NCBI GenBank assembly: GCA_016793095.1
Contig: JAEUJQ010000076.1
Span: 1 to 64,000 of the forward strand
Length of the DNA: 64,000 bases
From: Myxococcaceae bacterium
Lineage (GTDB): Bacteria; Myxococcota; Myxococcia; Myxococcales; Myxococcaceae
Direction: 5' to 3'
Made by a program: the position numbers and the translations under genes. Positions 35,476-44,565 of the stretch are shown here, one piece after another. Under the pieces are notes generated by a model. It saw nothing but the letters and a program-made list of their open reading frames with translations, did no database searches and was not told the origin of the DNA. Numbering within the stretch: position 1 is the first letter of the stretch; the number at the start of each line of letters is the position of its first letter.

Positions 35476-36594
35476 ATGTCCGAGGTGATTGAGCTGCTGC
35501 GCGACCTGGTGGCCATCGACAGCACCTCCACGAAGTCGAACGCGCCCATCATCGACCTGCTCGAGCGACGCCTGGGGGCCCTCGGCCTCACCACGCAGCG
35601 ACAGCGCTACGTGGACGACGCGGGCGTCGAGAAGCAGAACCTGCTCGCCACCACCGGCCCGGGGCTGCCCGAGCTCGCGCTGGTGGGCCACTCCGACTGC
35701 GTGCCCTTCGACGCCTCGTGGGCGGGCGCGCTCACCCTCACCGAGCGGGACGGCTTCCTCTACGGCCGGGGCGCCTGCGATACGAAGGCCTTCATCGCCT
35801 GCGCCGTCACCGCCATGGCGCGGGTGCGCACGTCGCTGCGCCGGCCTGCGCAGCTCGTCTTCACCGCCGACGAAGAGCTGGGCTGCGTCGGCGCGAAGAA
35901 GCTGCTCGAGGCAGGGCTCGGCAAGACGAAACGCGCCCTCATCGGTGAGCCCACCTCGCTGCGACCCATCCGCGCGAACAAGGGCTACTGCCTCGCCGAG
36001 GTCGAGGTGCACGGGAAGGAAGGGCACTCCGCGTACCCCGACACCGGGGCCTCGGCCGTCTTCCGTGCCGCGCGCCTGCTCACGAAGCTCGAGCAGTTCT
36101 CCCGCACCACGCTGCGCGAGACGACCGACCAGGCCTTCGTGCCGCCCTTCGCGACGCTCAACGTCGGCGTGGTGTCGGGCGGGAAGGCGAAGAACGTCAT
36201 TCCGGGGCTCGTGCGGTTCACCCTCGAGTGGCGACCGCTGCCGGGCCACGACGTCAATGTCGTCCTCGACTCCCTCGAGCGCCTGCGCCGCGAGTGCGTG
36301 GCCGAAGACCCGTCGTTCTCGATGACGGTGAAGCCCCTGCGCCTCGACCGCGGCTTCGTCACCTCGCCCGACGCCGACCTCGTGCGCTTCATCGAGGGCC
36401 AGACGGCGAAGACGTCCGACACGGTGGCCTTCGGCACCGAGGGGCCCCAGCTCGCCGCGCTCGGCGCCGTGCCGGTCGTCTTCGGCCCGGGCGACATCAC
36501 GGTGGCCCACCAGACGGGCGAGCACGTGCCGGTCGTCGAGCTCCACCGGTGCGCCGAGGTGATGCAGGCGGCGCTGGTGCACTTCGCTGGCTGA
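35476..36594 (+). CDS. argE: M20 family deacylase, acetylornithine deacetylase (ArgE) type
   Basis: This is a 372-residue di-zinc hydrolase. Ligands and catalytic residues are visible: His72 and Asp74 (GHSDCVP), bridging Asp102 (GRGACDTKAF), Glu133-Glu134 (ADEELGCVGA), Glu158 (GEPTSL) and a late His in VAHQTGEH. KGYCLAEVEVHGKEGHSAYP marks the dimerisation lid domain. It fits ArgE, which removes acetyl from N-acetylornithine in arginine synthesis; DapE or another N-acyl amino acid hydrolase is the alternative. No arg genes are adjacent, so the pathway is not confirmed by context. Confidence 0.83.
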   Translation: MSEVIELLRDLVAIDSTSTKSNAPIIDLLERRLGALGLTTQRQRYVDDAGVEKQNLLATTGPGLPELALVGHSDCVPFDASWAGALTLTERDGFLYGRGACDTKAFIACAVTAMARVRTSLRRPAQLVFTADEELGCVGAKKLLEAGLGKTKRALIGEPTSLRPIRANKGYCLAEVEVHGKEGHSAYPDTGASAVFRAARLLTKLEQFSRTTLRETTDQAFVPPFATLNVGVVSGGKAKNVIPGLVRFTLEWRPLPGHDVNVVLDSLERLRRECVAEDPSFSMTVKPLRLDRGFVTSPDADLVRFIEGQTAKTSDTVAFGTEGPQLAALGAVPVVFGPGDITVAHQTGEHVPVVELHRCAEVMQAALVHFAG

Positions 36595-36613
36595 CGACGG
36601 CGTCGCTGTGAGT

Positions 36614-38689
36614 ATGCTGGGCGCTCCCGTGCTTCGCCGCCTCGTCCCCACGCTCGTCCTCACCCTCTGCGCCTGCCCGCCGCCGATGATGGCCGTCGAC
36701 GCCGGCGTCATGACGCCCGTGGACGCCGGCGCGCCCGTCGCCTGCGCGAAGCCCGAGTCCTGTCGCGACCTGGGGTTCCCGAAGGCGGTGTGCCGCGAGG
36801 GCTTCTGCAACCCCGACGTGCCGTGCGGCTCCGACTACGAGTGCAGCCTCGGTGAGCGGTGCCTGCGCGGCCGCTGCGCCTTCACCGGTTGCACGAAGGA
36901 CGCCGACTGCCCCACCGGCCGCTGCCTCGCCGACACGTACTCGTGCGTCGAGTGCGCGGCGAACGACGACTGCCCACGCGACCGGCCCGTCTGCGACGTC
37001 GCCCGCAACACCTGCACCGCCTGCCGCACCGACGCGCAGTGCACGGTGCCCGGCCCCGCGCGCTGTGGCCCGGGTGGCGCCTGCGTGCACTGCCTCGTCA
37101 ACGACGACTGCGCCAACGGCCTGACCTGCGGCGCTGGCAACCTCTGCACCGGGGTGCGGCGAGGGCAGCCGTGTCCCATGGGCACGGCGTGTGGCGCCGG
37201 CCTCTCGTGCGTCACCTTGAACGGCGAGCCGGTGTGCCTGCCGTCGTGCAACCTGTACCAGCCGCAGTGTGAGACGGGAGAGCTCTGCTACCGCCTCACC
37301 TACGCGACCTCGAACTCGCTCGTCTTCGAGTCGCAGGGCCCCATCGGCGTCTGCTTCCGCCAGCAGGCGGGCCTGCGGGGGCCACGGGAGCTCTGCCAGC
37401 GCAACGACATGGGCGGCAGCAACTGCCAGCCGAACCTGCAGTGCGTGCCCGAGACGGCCAGCACGGCGCTGTGCCGCACCTACTGCAACCCGCTCATCTC
37501 GGGTGGCTGCGTCTCGACCGAGAAGTGCGTCAGCTTCCCCGGTGACTTCAACGGGCGGCGCTATGGGCTGTGCCTGCCCGACACCGGCTTTGGCGCCTCG
37601 TGCGTCCGCGACGACCAGTGCCGCGCCAACCTCTCCTGCCAGCCCTACGACGACCCCTCGTCCTCCACCGACGTCTCGAACATCTGCCAGTACAACGTGG
37701 GCACCGCGCCTGGCCTGGCTCCATGCGCTGACCGCACGCTGCCCGACGGTGGGATGATCCCCGCGAACGTCGGCTGTCGGAGCGGCGCGTGCCGGGGCGA
37801 CCCGCTGGCGTTCAACTCGCCGAGCTACTTCTGCTACCACGCCTGCGAGCAGGACCAGGACTGCGCGGTCGGCGGTCGCACGGGCGTCTGCGACGCCGAC
37901 TTCAGCTTCACCACGCCCTTCGGCACCGCCGGCACCGTGCGCGGCTGTCGGCCGGCGTGCGCCGAGGAGTCCGCCTGCGCGGGCTACGACGCGGGCGTCA
38001 CCTGCCGCGTGCGCCTGGTCTCGAGCGCCACCGAGCCGAAGCTGACGAGCACCTGCTCACCGCCGTCGGGCCAGGGTCGGTCTGGAGAGCCGTGCACGTC
38101 ATCGGTGCAGTGTCGCAGCGGCTTCTGCCAGTTCGACGACGCGCGTGGGGCGCGGCGCCAGGGGACCTGCCTCGAGCTGTGCTCCACCGGCGCGAGCTGC
38201 TCGACCCCCGCCAACCTCGACGGCGGCATCTTCCGCGAGCTCGACTGCCTGCCGGTGTCCGTCCTGGCGTCGCGCGGCTTCGACGGGGTGGCGAACACCA
38301 GCGACGACCGGGTGCTCCAGCGCTCGTTCTGCGCGGGCCGACCGTGTGCCACCACCGACGACTGCCAGGCCGACGCCGGCGTCACGTCGGTGTGCGCGCC
38401 CATGGTGGAGCCCGGCGGAGCGAACGCCGTCACCCTGCGCTGCCTGCCGCGCGGCCTCGGCGCCCGCACCGCCGCCCAGCCCTGCACCTCGGACGCGGAG
38501 TGCGCGAGCGGCGCCTGCGGCACGCTGCAGAGCCCCTCCTCGGAAGCGGGGAGCCGCTGCTTCGAAGCCTGCACCGCGACCTCCACCTGTCCCCTGCTGG
38601 CGGACGGCGGCGTGTTGAGCTGTCGCATCGGTGGCATGCGCATCACCACTTCGCGCGGTCTGGTGAACGTCGACTCGTGCGCGCCTTGA
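36614..38689 (+). CDS. Very Cys-rich lipoprotein with dickkopf-like repeats
   Basis: This 691-residue lipoprotein (signal ending LTLCAC) carries about sixty Cys in short units such as CTKDADCPTGRCLADTYSC and CVECAANDDCPRDRPVCD. Such units are common in myxobacterial surface proteins and resemble small disulfide knots. A DAG segment follows the lipid anchor. I prefer the ATG at 36614; a GTG at 36608 is possible. It lies 19 bp after the deacylase gene, so they may share a transcript, but no functional tie is apparent. The function is unknown. Confidence 0.78.
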   Translation: MLGAPVLRRLVPTLVLTLCACPPPMMAVDAGVMTPVDAGAPVACAKPESCRDLGFPKAVCREGFCNPDVPCGSDYECSLGERCLRGRCAFTGCTKDADCPTGRCLADTYSCVECAANDDCPRDRPVCDVARNTCTACRTDAQCTVPGPARCGPGGACVHCLVNDDCANGLTCGAGNLCTGVRRGQPCPMGTACGAGLSCVTLNGEPVCLPSCNLYQPQCETGELCYRLTYATSNSLVFESQGPIGVCFRQQAGLRGPRELCQRNDMGGSNCQPNLQCVPETASTALCRTYCNPLISGGCVSTEKCVSFPGDFNGRRYGLCLPDTGFGASCVRDDQCRANLSCQPYDDPSSSTDVSNICQYNVGTAPGLAPCADRTLPDGGMIPANVGCRSGACRGDPLAFNSPSYFCYHACEQDQDCAVGGRTGVCDADFSFTTPFGTAGTVRGCRPACAEESACAGYDAGVTCRVRLVSSATEPKLTSTCSPPSGQGRSGEPCTSSVQCRSGFCQFDDARGARRQGTCLELCSTGASCSTPANLDGGIFRELDCLPVSVLASRGFDGVANTSDDRVLQRSFCAGRPCATTDDCQADAGVTSVCAPMVEPGGANAVTLRCLPRGLGARTAAQPCTSDAECASGACGTLQSPSSEAGSRCFEACTATSTCPLLADGGVLSCRIGGMRITTSRGLVNVDSCAP

Positions 38690-38702
38690 CGGGGAGGATG
38701 AG

Positions 38703-39452
38703 ATGTCGCGGGGACGGGTGAGGGGACCGAAGCGCACGCTGACGAAGCGGGCGACGTCGAAGAAGCCGCGCGGGAAGCGCGTGCCGTCGCGCAGGTCAGC
38801 GGGCGTGTCGGCGGCAGCGAGGACCGAGCAGGACGTGTTCGGCGCCGCCGGCGGCATGCCCTTCACGCCGACCGCGGTGATGGGCGATCGCTCCTTCTCA
38901 CGGCACGCCGCCCAGGAGCTCTCGTGGGCCGAGTTCGACCGCCAGGTGCAGGAGCTCGCCCGCAAGGCCTGGGCCTTCAAGCCTCAGGCCGTCGTCGGCA
39001 TCGCCCACGGCGGCGTCTTCGTGGGCGGCGCGGTGGCGAGCGCCCTCAAGGCCGAGTTCTTCCCGGTGCGCCTCACCAGGCGCTCCCGTGACAGCGAGAC
39101 GCGACTCCCGGCGGGCCTCTCGGACGACATGCCGAAGGAGCTCGCCGGCCGCCGCGTGCTCGTCGTGGACGACATCTGCTCCTCTGGCGACAGCCTCGAG
39201 ATGGCGACTCGCCTCGCGAAGAGCGCCGGCGCGGCGAAGGTGAAGACGGCCGCCCTCGTCACGCGGCCGAAGGGCGCACGCCCGGACTACACCGCCTTCA
39301 CCACCGACACGTTCTTCGTCTTCCCCTGGGACTACCAGGCCGTCGTCGAGGACGAGCGCTTCGAGACGACGCAGCGCCAGCAGGGCAGGAACAAGCGCGC
39401 GAAGGGCGGCGCCGGCACGCCGGGGAACGACGACGCCCTGCTCGGGGTCTGA
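38703..39452 (+). CDS. Phosphoribosyltransferase-family protein
   Basis: This is a 249-residue type I PRTase fold. The PRPP-binding loop is VLVVDDICSSGDS at 152-164, and AVVGIAHGGVFVGGAVA at about 97-113 is the preceding loop. The first 60 residues are basic and probably disordered (KRTLTKRATSKKPRGKR). The closest well-known groups are the xanthine/hypoxanthine PRTase-like proteins, but no base-specificity loop can be read with certainty. It is directly followed by selB (1 bp gap). The substrate is not assigned. Confidence 0.82.
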   Translation: MSRGRVRGPKRTLTKRATSKKPRGKRVPSRRSAGVSAAARTEQDVFGAAGGMPFTPTAVMGDRSFSRHAAQELSWAEFDRQVQELARKAWAFKPQAVVGIAHGGVFVGGAVASALKAEFFPVRLTRRSRDSETRLPAGLSDDMPKELAGRRVLVVDDICSSGDSLEMATRLAKSAGAAKVKTAALVTRPKGARPDYTAFTTDTFFVFPWDYQAVVEDERFETTQRQQGRNKRAKGGAGTPGNDDALLGV

Positions 39453-39453
39453 G

Positions 39454-41382
39454 GTGATCGTCGGCACCGCGGGTCACGTCGACCACGGCAAGACGTCGCT
39501 GGTGAAGGCGCTCACGGGCATCGACACCGACCGCCTGCCCGAAGAGAAGCGGCGAGGCATCACGCTCGAGCTGGGCTTCGCGCACCTCGACCTGCCCGGC
39601 GGCCGTCGCGTCGGCGTGGTGGACGTCCCGGGCCACGAGCGCTTCGTGAAGGCGATGACGGCAGGCGCGGGTGGGGTGGACCTCGCGCTGCTGGTGGTGG
39701 CCGCCGACGAGGGCGTGATGCCGCAGACCCGCGAGCACGTCGACATCTGCTCGCTGCTGGGCGTGCGCCGCGGCGTGCTGGTGGTGTCGAAGGCCGATCT
39801 GCTCCCGGGGCTGGGCGAGGGCTGGCTCGAGCTGCTCGAGGGAGAGCTCCGCGCGCTCTGCATCGGCACCTTCCTCGAGGCGGCACCGCTGGTGGCGGTC
39901 AGCGCGAAGACGGGCGAGGGCCTCGGCGTGCTGAAGGCCGAGGTGGCGAAGCAGGTGGAGCAGCTCGAGGGCGAGCGCGGCCGCGTCGCCGACGGCCCGC
40001 TCTTCATGCCGGTGGACCGCGCCTTCACGGTGAAGGGCTTCGGCTGCGTCGTCACCGGCACGCTGCTGTCAGGGCGCCTGTCAGTGGACGACGAGGTGTC
40101 GCTGCTCCCCGGCCTCCCCGGGCCGCTGCGCGTGCGTGGGCTGCAGCAGCACGGCGCCAGCGTCTCGAAGGTGGTGGCGGGCGAGCGCGCGGCGGTGAAC
40201 GTCGCGGGCGTCGAGACGCACGAGGTGCACCGCGGCATGGCGTTGGTGCGGCCGGGAGAGCTCGAGGCCACGAAGGTGCTCGACGTCGAGCTGACGCTGT
40301 TGCCGTCGGTGGAGCGGCCGCTGGCCCCCCGTTCCCGCCAGCTCGTCACCGTCGGCACCGCGCAGAGCGAGGCGGTGGTGAAGCTGCTCGACGTGGACGC
40401 GCTCGAGCCGGGCGCGACGTGCTTCGCCCAGCTCCGCCTGGCCCAGCCGGTGGCCGCGATGCCGCAGCTGCGCCTCATCCTCCGCGGGACCCGCGCGCTG
40501 CCGGGCCGCGGAGCGACGCTTGGCGGGGCCCGTGTGCTGGTGCTGAGCCCGCCTCGCCGGCGCCCGGGTGCGGCCTCGCTCCTCGCCGGGCTCGCCGGCG
40601 CGCAGGCGGACGAGCGCGTCGCGTGGCTCGCCGCCCAGGCAGGCTCCCGTGGCCTCACCGACAAGGAGCTCTTCGCGCGCGCCTCGGTGTCTCCGAAGGA
40701 GCTCACCCGCGCGCTGGAGACGAGCGCCACGCGCGGCAAGCTCGTGCTGGTGGACAAGGAGCAGCGCCGCTTCCTCGCGGCCAGCGTCGTGGGGGCGCTG
40801 CAGCAGCGCGTGCTCGCCACGCTGGGGCGCTTTCACGACGAGCGGCCCGAGGCCGACGGCATGCCCCGAGAGGAGCTGCGTCAGCGCCTCGGCGTGCCGT
40901 CGGACAAGACGTTCTCGCGCGTCGTGGCGCCCCTGCTCGAGGCGCGGACCATCGAGGCCGAGAAGGACCTCGTGCGGCTGCCGGGCCGTGGCCGCGCCTT
41001 CACCGAGGCGGCCTCCGCGCTGCGGAAGGAGGTGGTAGCCGCGCTCGCTGCGGCGGGGCTCCAGCCGCCCCTCGTCGCCGACCTCGCCGCGCGCCTCGAG
41101 GTGCCCGACGCGCGGCTGCTGCAGGTGCTGCAGGGCCTCGCCGCCGAGGGCCAGGTGGCGCGGGCCGGAGAGCTCTTCTTCGACGCCGCCGCCATCGCCG
41201 GCCTCGAGCTGAAGCTGGTGGCCTTCCTCACCGAGCATGGCGCCATCTCGACGCAGCAGTTCAAGGACCTCACCGGCCTGTCGCGGAAGTTCCTCATTCC
41301 GCTCGCCGAGCTGTTCGACGCGCGAAAGGTGACGCTGCGGGTCGGAGACACGCGGGTGCTGCGCGGAAAGGGCGGCGCGTGA
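39454..41382 (+). CDS. selB: Selenocysteine-specific elongation factor SelB
   Basis: This 642-residue GTPase delivers selenocysteyl-tRNA to recoded UGA codons by binding an RNA hairpin. G1 is [10 protein letters not shown] (7-16), G3 is [10 protein letters not shown] and G4 is SKADL. The Thr-rich switch region reads [17 protein letters not shown], a SelB hallmark. Domains II and III follow, then about 270 residues of repeated winged helices (final one [19 protein letters not shown]). Start is the GTG at 39454. No selA, selC or selD is in the window. Its presence implies that the organism decodes selenocysteine somewhere. Confidence 0.95.
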   Translation: MIVGTAGHVDHGKTSLVKALTGIDTDRLPEEKRRGITLELGFAHLDLPGGRRVGVVDVPGHERFVKAMTAGAGGVDLALLVVAADEGVMPQTREHVDICSLLGVRRGVLVVSKADLLPGLGEGWLELLEGELRALCIGTFLEAAPLVAVSAKTGEGLGVLKAEVAKQVEQLEGERGRVADGPLFMPVDRAFTVKGFGCVVTGTLLSGRLSVDDEVSLLPGLPGPLRVRGLQQHGASVSKVVAGERAAVNVAGVETHEVHRGMALVRPGELEATKVLDVELTLLPSVERPLAPRSRQLVTVGTAQSEAVVKLLDVDALEPGATCFAQLRLAQPVAAMPQLRLILRGTRALPGRGATLGGARVLVLSPPRRRPGAASLLAGLAGAQADERVAWLAAQAGSRGLTDKELFARASVSPKELTRALETSATRGKLVLVDKEQRRFLAASVVGALQQRVLATLGRFHDERPEADGMPREELRQRLGVPSDKTFSRVVAPLLEARTIEAEKDLVRLPGRGRAFTEAASALRKEVVAALAAAGLQPPLVADLAARLEVPDARLLQVLQGLAAEGQVARAGELFFDAAAIAGLELKLVAFLTEHGAISTQQFKDLTGLSRKFLIPLAELFDARKVTLRVGDTRVLRGKGGA

Positions 41383-41762
41383 AGAGGGCCGCGCTCCTCG
41401 TCCTGCTCGGCGGTTGCGCCACCGGCGAGGCCGCGCGCACCGGGCCGGTCGAGGTCGAAGGGCTGGTGCGGCAGCGGGAAGCCCGGTGCGGGCCGCGGAG
41501 CGACTTCGTGCTGGCCGTCGGCTCGAAGCCTGTCGCGGGCCGGCGCTTCTCCGTTCGCGCCACCGATGCCTCCGGCGCCGAGCTCGCCTCCATCGTCACC
41601 AGTGAGGAGGGCGCCTTCCGCCTGGCCCTGCGCCCGGGCCGCTGGTGCTTCGTGGACACGACGCATCCGGGCGCGGCCCGGGTCTGCGCAGGGGTGCTCA
41701 GCTACCAGCCCTCGGCCGAGCCGATTCCGGTGGTGGTGCTGCCGGCCCTCCCATGCCCGTGA
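41379..41762 (+). CDS. Small lipoprotein with regulatory-like beta domain
   Basis: This is a 127-residue lipoprotein ([13 protein letters not shown]). It starts at a GTG that overlaps the selB stop (GTGA). The body reads RFSVRATDASGAELASIVTSEEGAF, the typical core of a carboxypeptidase-regulatory-like or transthyretin-like beta sandwich. The spacing suggests it is translated with selB, but a functional tie is unlikely. The role is unknown. Confidence 0.7.
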   Translation: MKRAALLVLLGGCATGEAARTGPVEVEGLVRQREARCGPRSDFVLAVGSKPVAGRRFSVRATDASGAELASIVTSEEGAFRLALRPGRWCFVDTTHPGAARVCAGVLSYQPSAEPIPVVVLPALPCP

Positions 41763-41803
41763 GGCGCTGGAAGTCCGCTGAAGGGTGAGGGAACCTCCGT
41801 CGC

Positions 41804-44419
41804 ATGCCTCAACTCCGGAGCTTGTCGGCGGCGCTCGTCGCCGCGGTCCTCTCGTGCAGCGCGCCGCCGGTCGCTGGCTCCGCGCTGCGCGTCTCCATCG
41901 AGCTCGAGCAGGGCCTGCGCTCGAAGTGCGTGCTGCTCGAGGTGCGGGACGCGGCCGGCGCCGTCTTGAAGAAGAGCCGCGGCGCCCAGACGGAAGGCCG
42001 CATGGTGCTGTCGGCCGCCGTCTTCCGTGACGACCTGCCCGAGACCGTCACGCTGCAGGCCCTCGGCTTCGCCGACGCGGACTGCACGATGGCGACGGCG
42101 CCCGCCGAGGCGTCGGACCCGAAGGAAGAGACGTTCCCGCCCACCAACCTGAAGGACGTCACGCTGCTCGTGCGGCGCACGGTGACGATGAGCGTCGACG
42201 TCGACAACGACGGCTCGCCGGCCGAGCTCGACTGCGACGACCGCGACGCGCGCCGCAAGCCCGGCCTCCCCGAGGACTGCACCGACGGCAAGGACAACGA
42301 CTGCAACCAGCTGTCGGACTGCGGCGATGGCGTGTGCACCGGCAAGCAGTGCCGGCTCACCGCCTCGGTGTGCGCGCCGTCGGGGCTGTGCACCGAGACC
42401 ATCTGCTCCAATGGCCTCGACGACGACGGCGACGGCGCGCTCGACTGCGCCGACAGCGACTGTGCCTCGCGGCCCTGCGCGAACGGCGGCACCTGCGCGA
42501 ACGGCACCTGCGGCAACGCGATGAACGAGACCGGCCTCTGCTTCGACGACGTGGACAACGACGGCGACGGCATGAAGGACTGCCTCGACGCCGACTGCAA
42601 CCTGCAGGCGTGCAGCGATGGGCTCGCGTGTAACGTGGGCGAGACGTGCACCAACAGTCAGTGCGGTGGAGGCATGGCGGTGTCGTGCGCGCAGTCGTCG
42701 AACGTCTGCCTCGCCGTGACAGGGACCTGTCGTGAGCCTGACGGCGGTTGTGCCTTCTCTCCGCTCTCGACCGACGCGGGCTGCGACGATGGGCTCTCGT
42801 GCACCGAGCTCGACGCGTGCGACGGCGACGGCGGCTGCGCGGGCTCGCCGAGGCAGTGCACCACCCCGCCTGCCGGGCCCTGCTGGGAGCCATCGGGCCA
42901 GTGCGACGAGGCCCTCGACGGCGGCTGCGTCTACGCCATCGCAGTCGGCCGGCTGTCGTGCGCCGACACCGACCCGTGCACCGTCAACGACGCCTGCCTC
43001 GAAGACGGCGGCTGCCTCGGCGTGCTGCTGGACTGCTCGAACGCGCTGCCGCCCGACGAGTGTCAGACGCCGACGGGCATGTGCCTGGGTGGCGCCTGCA
43101 CGTTCATGCCCCGCGCTGGCGCCTGCGACGGCGGTGTCTGCATGGCAGGGCAATGCCTGCCGGTGGACGGCGGGGTGACGCCTGATGCTGGCGATGCAGA
43201 CGCCGGCCTGCCCGACGCCGGCCCGCTCGATGCGGGCTCGCCCTCCGATGCTGGCGTGCTCATCGACGCTGGCGCTCCGGTCGATGCGGGGCCAGGTTTC
43301 CTTCTTCCCTCGAACGTCCCGCTCGCCACCATCGAGTCCGCCACCGCGGCGACTCACCTCAACTTCACCTGCGACGCGACGTTGACGCTCAACCCCGTCG
43401 GGTACGTCGATAACCTGCTCTGTGCAGAGCCGACGCTCCCTGCGCCGGTGCTCGTGTCGCAGACGAACGGACCGACCCTGGTCGTCTTCGTGATGGATCG
43501 GCTCACCATCGCGCCTGGCGTGCGGGTTCGGGTGTTGCGCGGTTCGTCCGGCAGCCCTGCGGATCGCGCGGTGGTGTTCGCGGTGAAGGCTGACGCGGCG
43601 ATCAACGGCGTCCTCGACGCCAGCGCGGTCGAGGGCTGGTTCGGCCTCAACAACCTCCTCGAATCGGGCCCGGGCGGGCAGGGGGCGTTCTGCCCTGCGT
43701 CGACCAACGGCACTCAGCTTGGCAGCCGTTCGGGCGGAGGCCAGGGTGGCAGCTTCGGTCTGGCGGGCGGGGCTGGGGGGCGCGGCGCGGACAATGGCGG
43801 CGCAGGCGCTCCGGCGACGACCCCCAACACGGACGCGACCCTGGTGCCGCTCCGGGGGGGGTGCGCGGGCTCGCGTGGCGGGCGTGGCGCCTCCGATCGG
43901 TACGGCAGAGCGGGCGGCGCGATTCAGCTGTGGGTGCGCGGCACGCTCGCGTTGAACGGGGCGGTGGTGGCGAACGGAGGCCGTGGCCTGTCGGCGCAGG
44001 CGGAGGGCGGGGGTGGTGGTGGTGGCGGCTCCGGGGGCGGCATTCTCATCGAGGCGACGACGCTGAACATCGGGAGCAGCGCCATCATCGCGGCGAACGG
44101 CGCGGGCGGGGCGGAGGGCTCGTCGATTGGCTGGGGTGACAACGGCGACAATGGCACGGTCGGGGTCTCCACCGCCGCAGGCGGAACGGGGAACAACATC
44201 TGCGGCGGCTTCGGCGGGCGCGGTGGCGCGAGAGCGGGCGGCGCGACGAGTGGCCAGGAGGGCGGCGTCGAGGGCACGTGCACGAACCTTGGCGGCGGTG
44301 GCGGTGGTGGCGGCAGCGTCGGTCGGGTCCGGATCAACGCCCTCAACCCGTGCACCATCGGCATGGGGGCGCGCATCAGCCCGCAGGCCACGTCGAACCG
44401 GTCGGGCTGTTCGCCCTGA
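41804..44419 (+). CDS. Surface lipoprotein with MopE-like motif, Cys-rich modules and Gly-rich C-terminus
   Basis: This is an 871-residue exported protein. The signal ends AAVLSC. At about 130-165 lies DVDNDGSPAELDCDDRD, continuing to CTDGKDNDCN, the MopE-like putative metal-binding motif; two further DNDGD-type copies follow. Residues 170-450 are Cys-rich. A DAG linker (about 455-490) leads to a beta-helix-like domain whose last 250 residues are very Gly-rich. The domain resembles others in large myxobacterial surface proteins. It may bind metal (Ca or Cu). It ends at the short-unit repeat array and converges with the protease gene. Confidence 0.78.
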   Translation: MPQLRSLSAALVAAVLSCSAPPVAGSALRVSIELEQGLRSKCVLLEVRDAAGAVLKKSRGAQTEGRMVLSAAVFRDDLPETVTLQALGFADADCTMATAPAEASDPKEETFPPTNLKDVTLLVRRTVTMSVDVDNDGSPAELDCDDRDARRKPGLPEDCTDGKDNDCNQLSDCGDGVCTGKQCRLTASVCAPSGLCTETICSNGLDDDGDGALDCADSDCASRPCANGGTCANGTCGNAMNETGLCFDDVDNDGDGMKDCLDADCNLQACSDGLACNVGETCTNSQCGGGMAVSCAQSSNVCLAVTGTCREPDGGCAFSPLSTDAGCDDGLSCTELDACDGDGGCAGSPRQCTTPPAGPCWEPSGQCDEALDGGCVYAIAVGRLSCADTDPCTVNDACLEDGGCLGVLLDCSNALPPDECQTPTGMCLGGACTFMPRAGACDGGVCMAGQCLPVDGGVTPDAGDADAGLPDAGPLDAGSPSDAGVLIDAGAPVDAGPGFLLPSNVPLATIESATAATHLNFTCDATLTLNPVGYVDNLLCAEPTLPAPVLVSQTNGPTLVVFVMDRLTIAPGVRVRVLRGSSGSPADRAVVFAVKADAAINGVLDASAVEGWFGLNNLLESGPGGQGAFCPASTNGTQLGSRSGGGQGGSFGLAGGAGGRGADNGGAGAPATTPNTDATLVPLRGGCAGSRGGRGASDRYGRAGGAIQLWVRGTLALNGAVVANGGRGLSAQAEGGGGGGGGSGGGILIEATTLNIGSSAIIAANGAGGAEGSSIGWGDNGDNGTVGVSTAAGGTGNNICGGFGGRGGARAGGATSGQEGGVEGTCTNLGGGGGGGGSVGRVRINALNPCTIGMGARISPQATSNRSGCSP
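43180..43295 (+). repeat. Coding Asp-Ala-Gly linker repeat in the MopE-like gene
   Basis: Repeats of gatgcg/gacgcc-type codons encode DAG steps (TPDAGDADAGLPDAG onward). Copies are less exact than those at 2571-2826. Confidence 0.6.
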
Positions 44420-44442
44420 TTGCGGGCGTACGCGGACCTGTC

Positions 44443-44554
44443 GGCCTTCGCGTTCGCCGCCCTTTCGCGTTCGGCGGCCTTTCGGGTTCGCCGCCCTTCG
44501 CGTTCGCCGGGCCTCTCACGTTCGCCGGCCTTTCGCGTTCGCCGGTCCTTCGCA
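44443..44554. repeat. 16-18 bp tandem repeat between convergent genes
   Basis: About six to seven copies of a unit close to ggcctttcgcgttcgcc fill most of the 146 bp between the MopE-like gene and the protease gene. Units vary by one or two bases. No gene is seen. Confidence 0.85.
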
Positions 44555-44565
44555 GCTCAGGCCGC

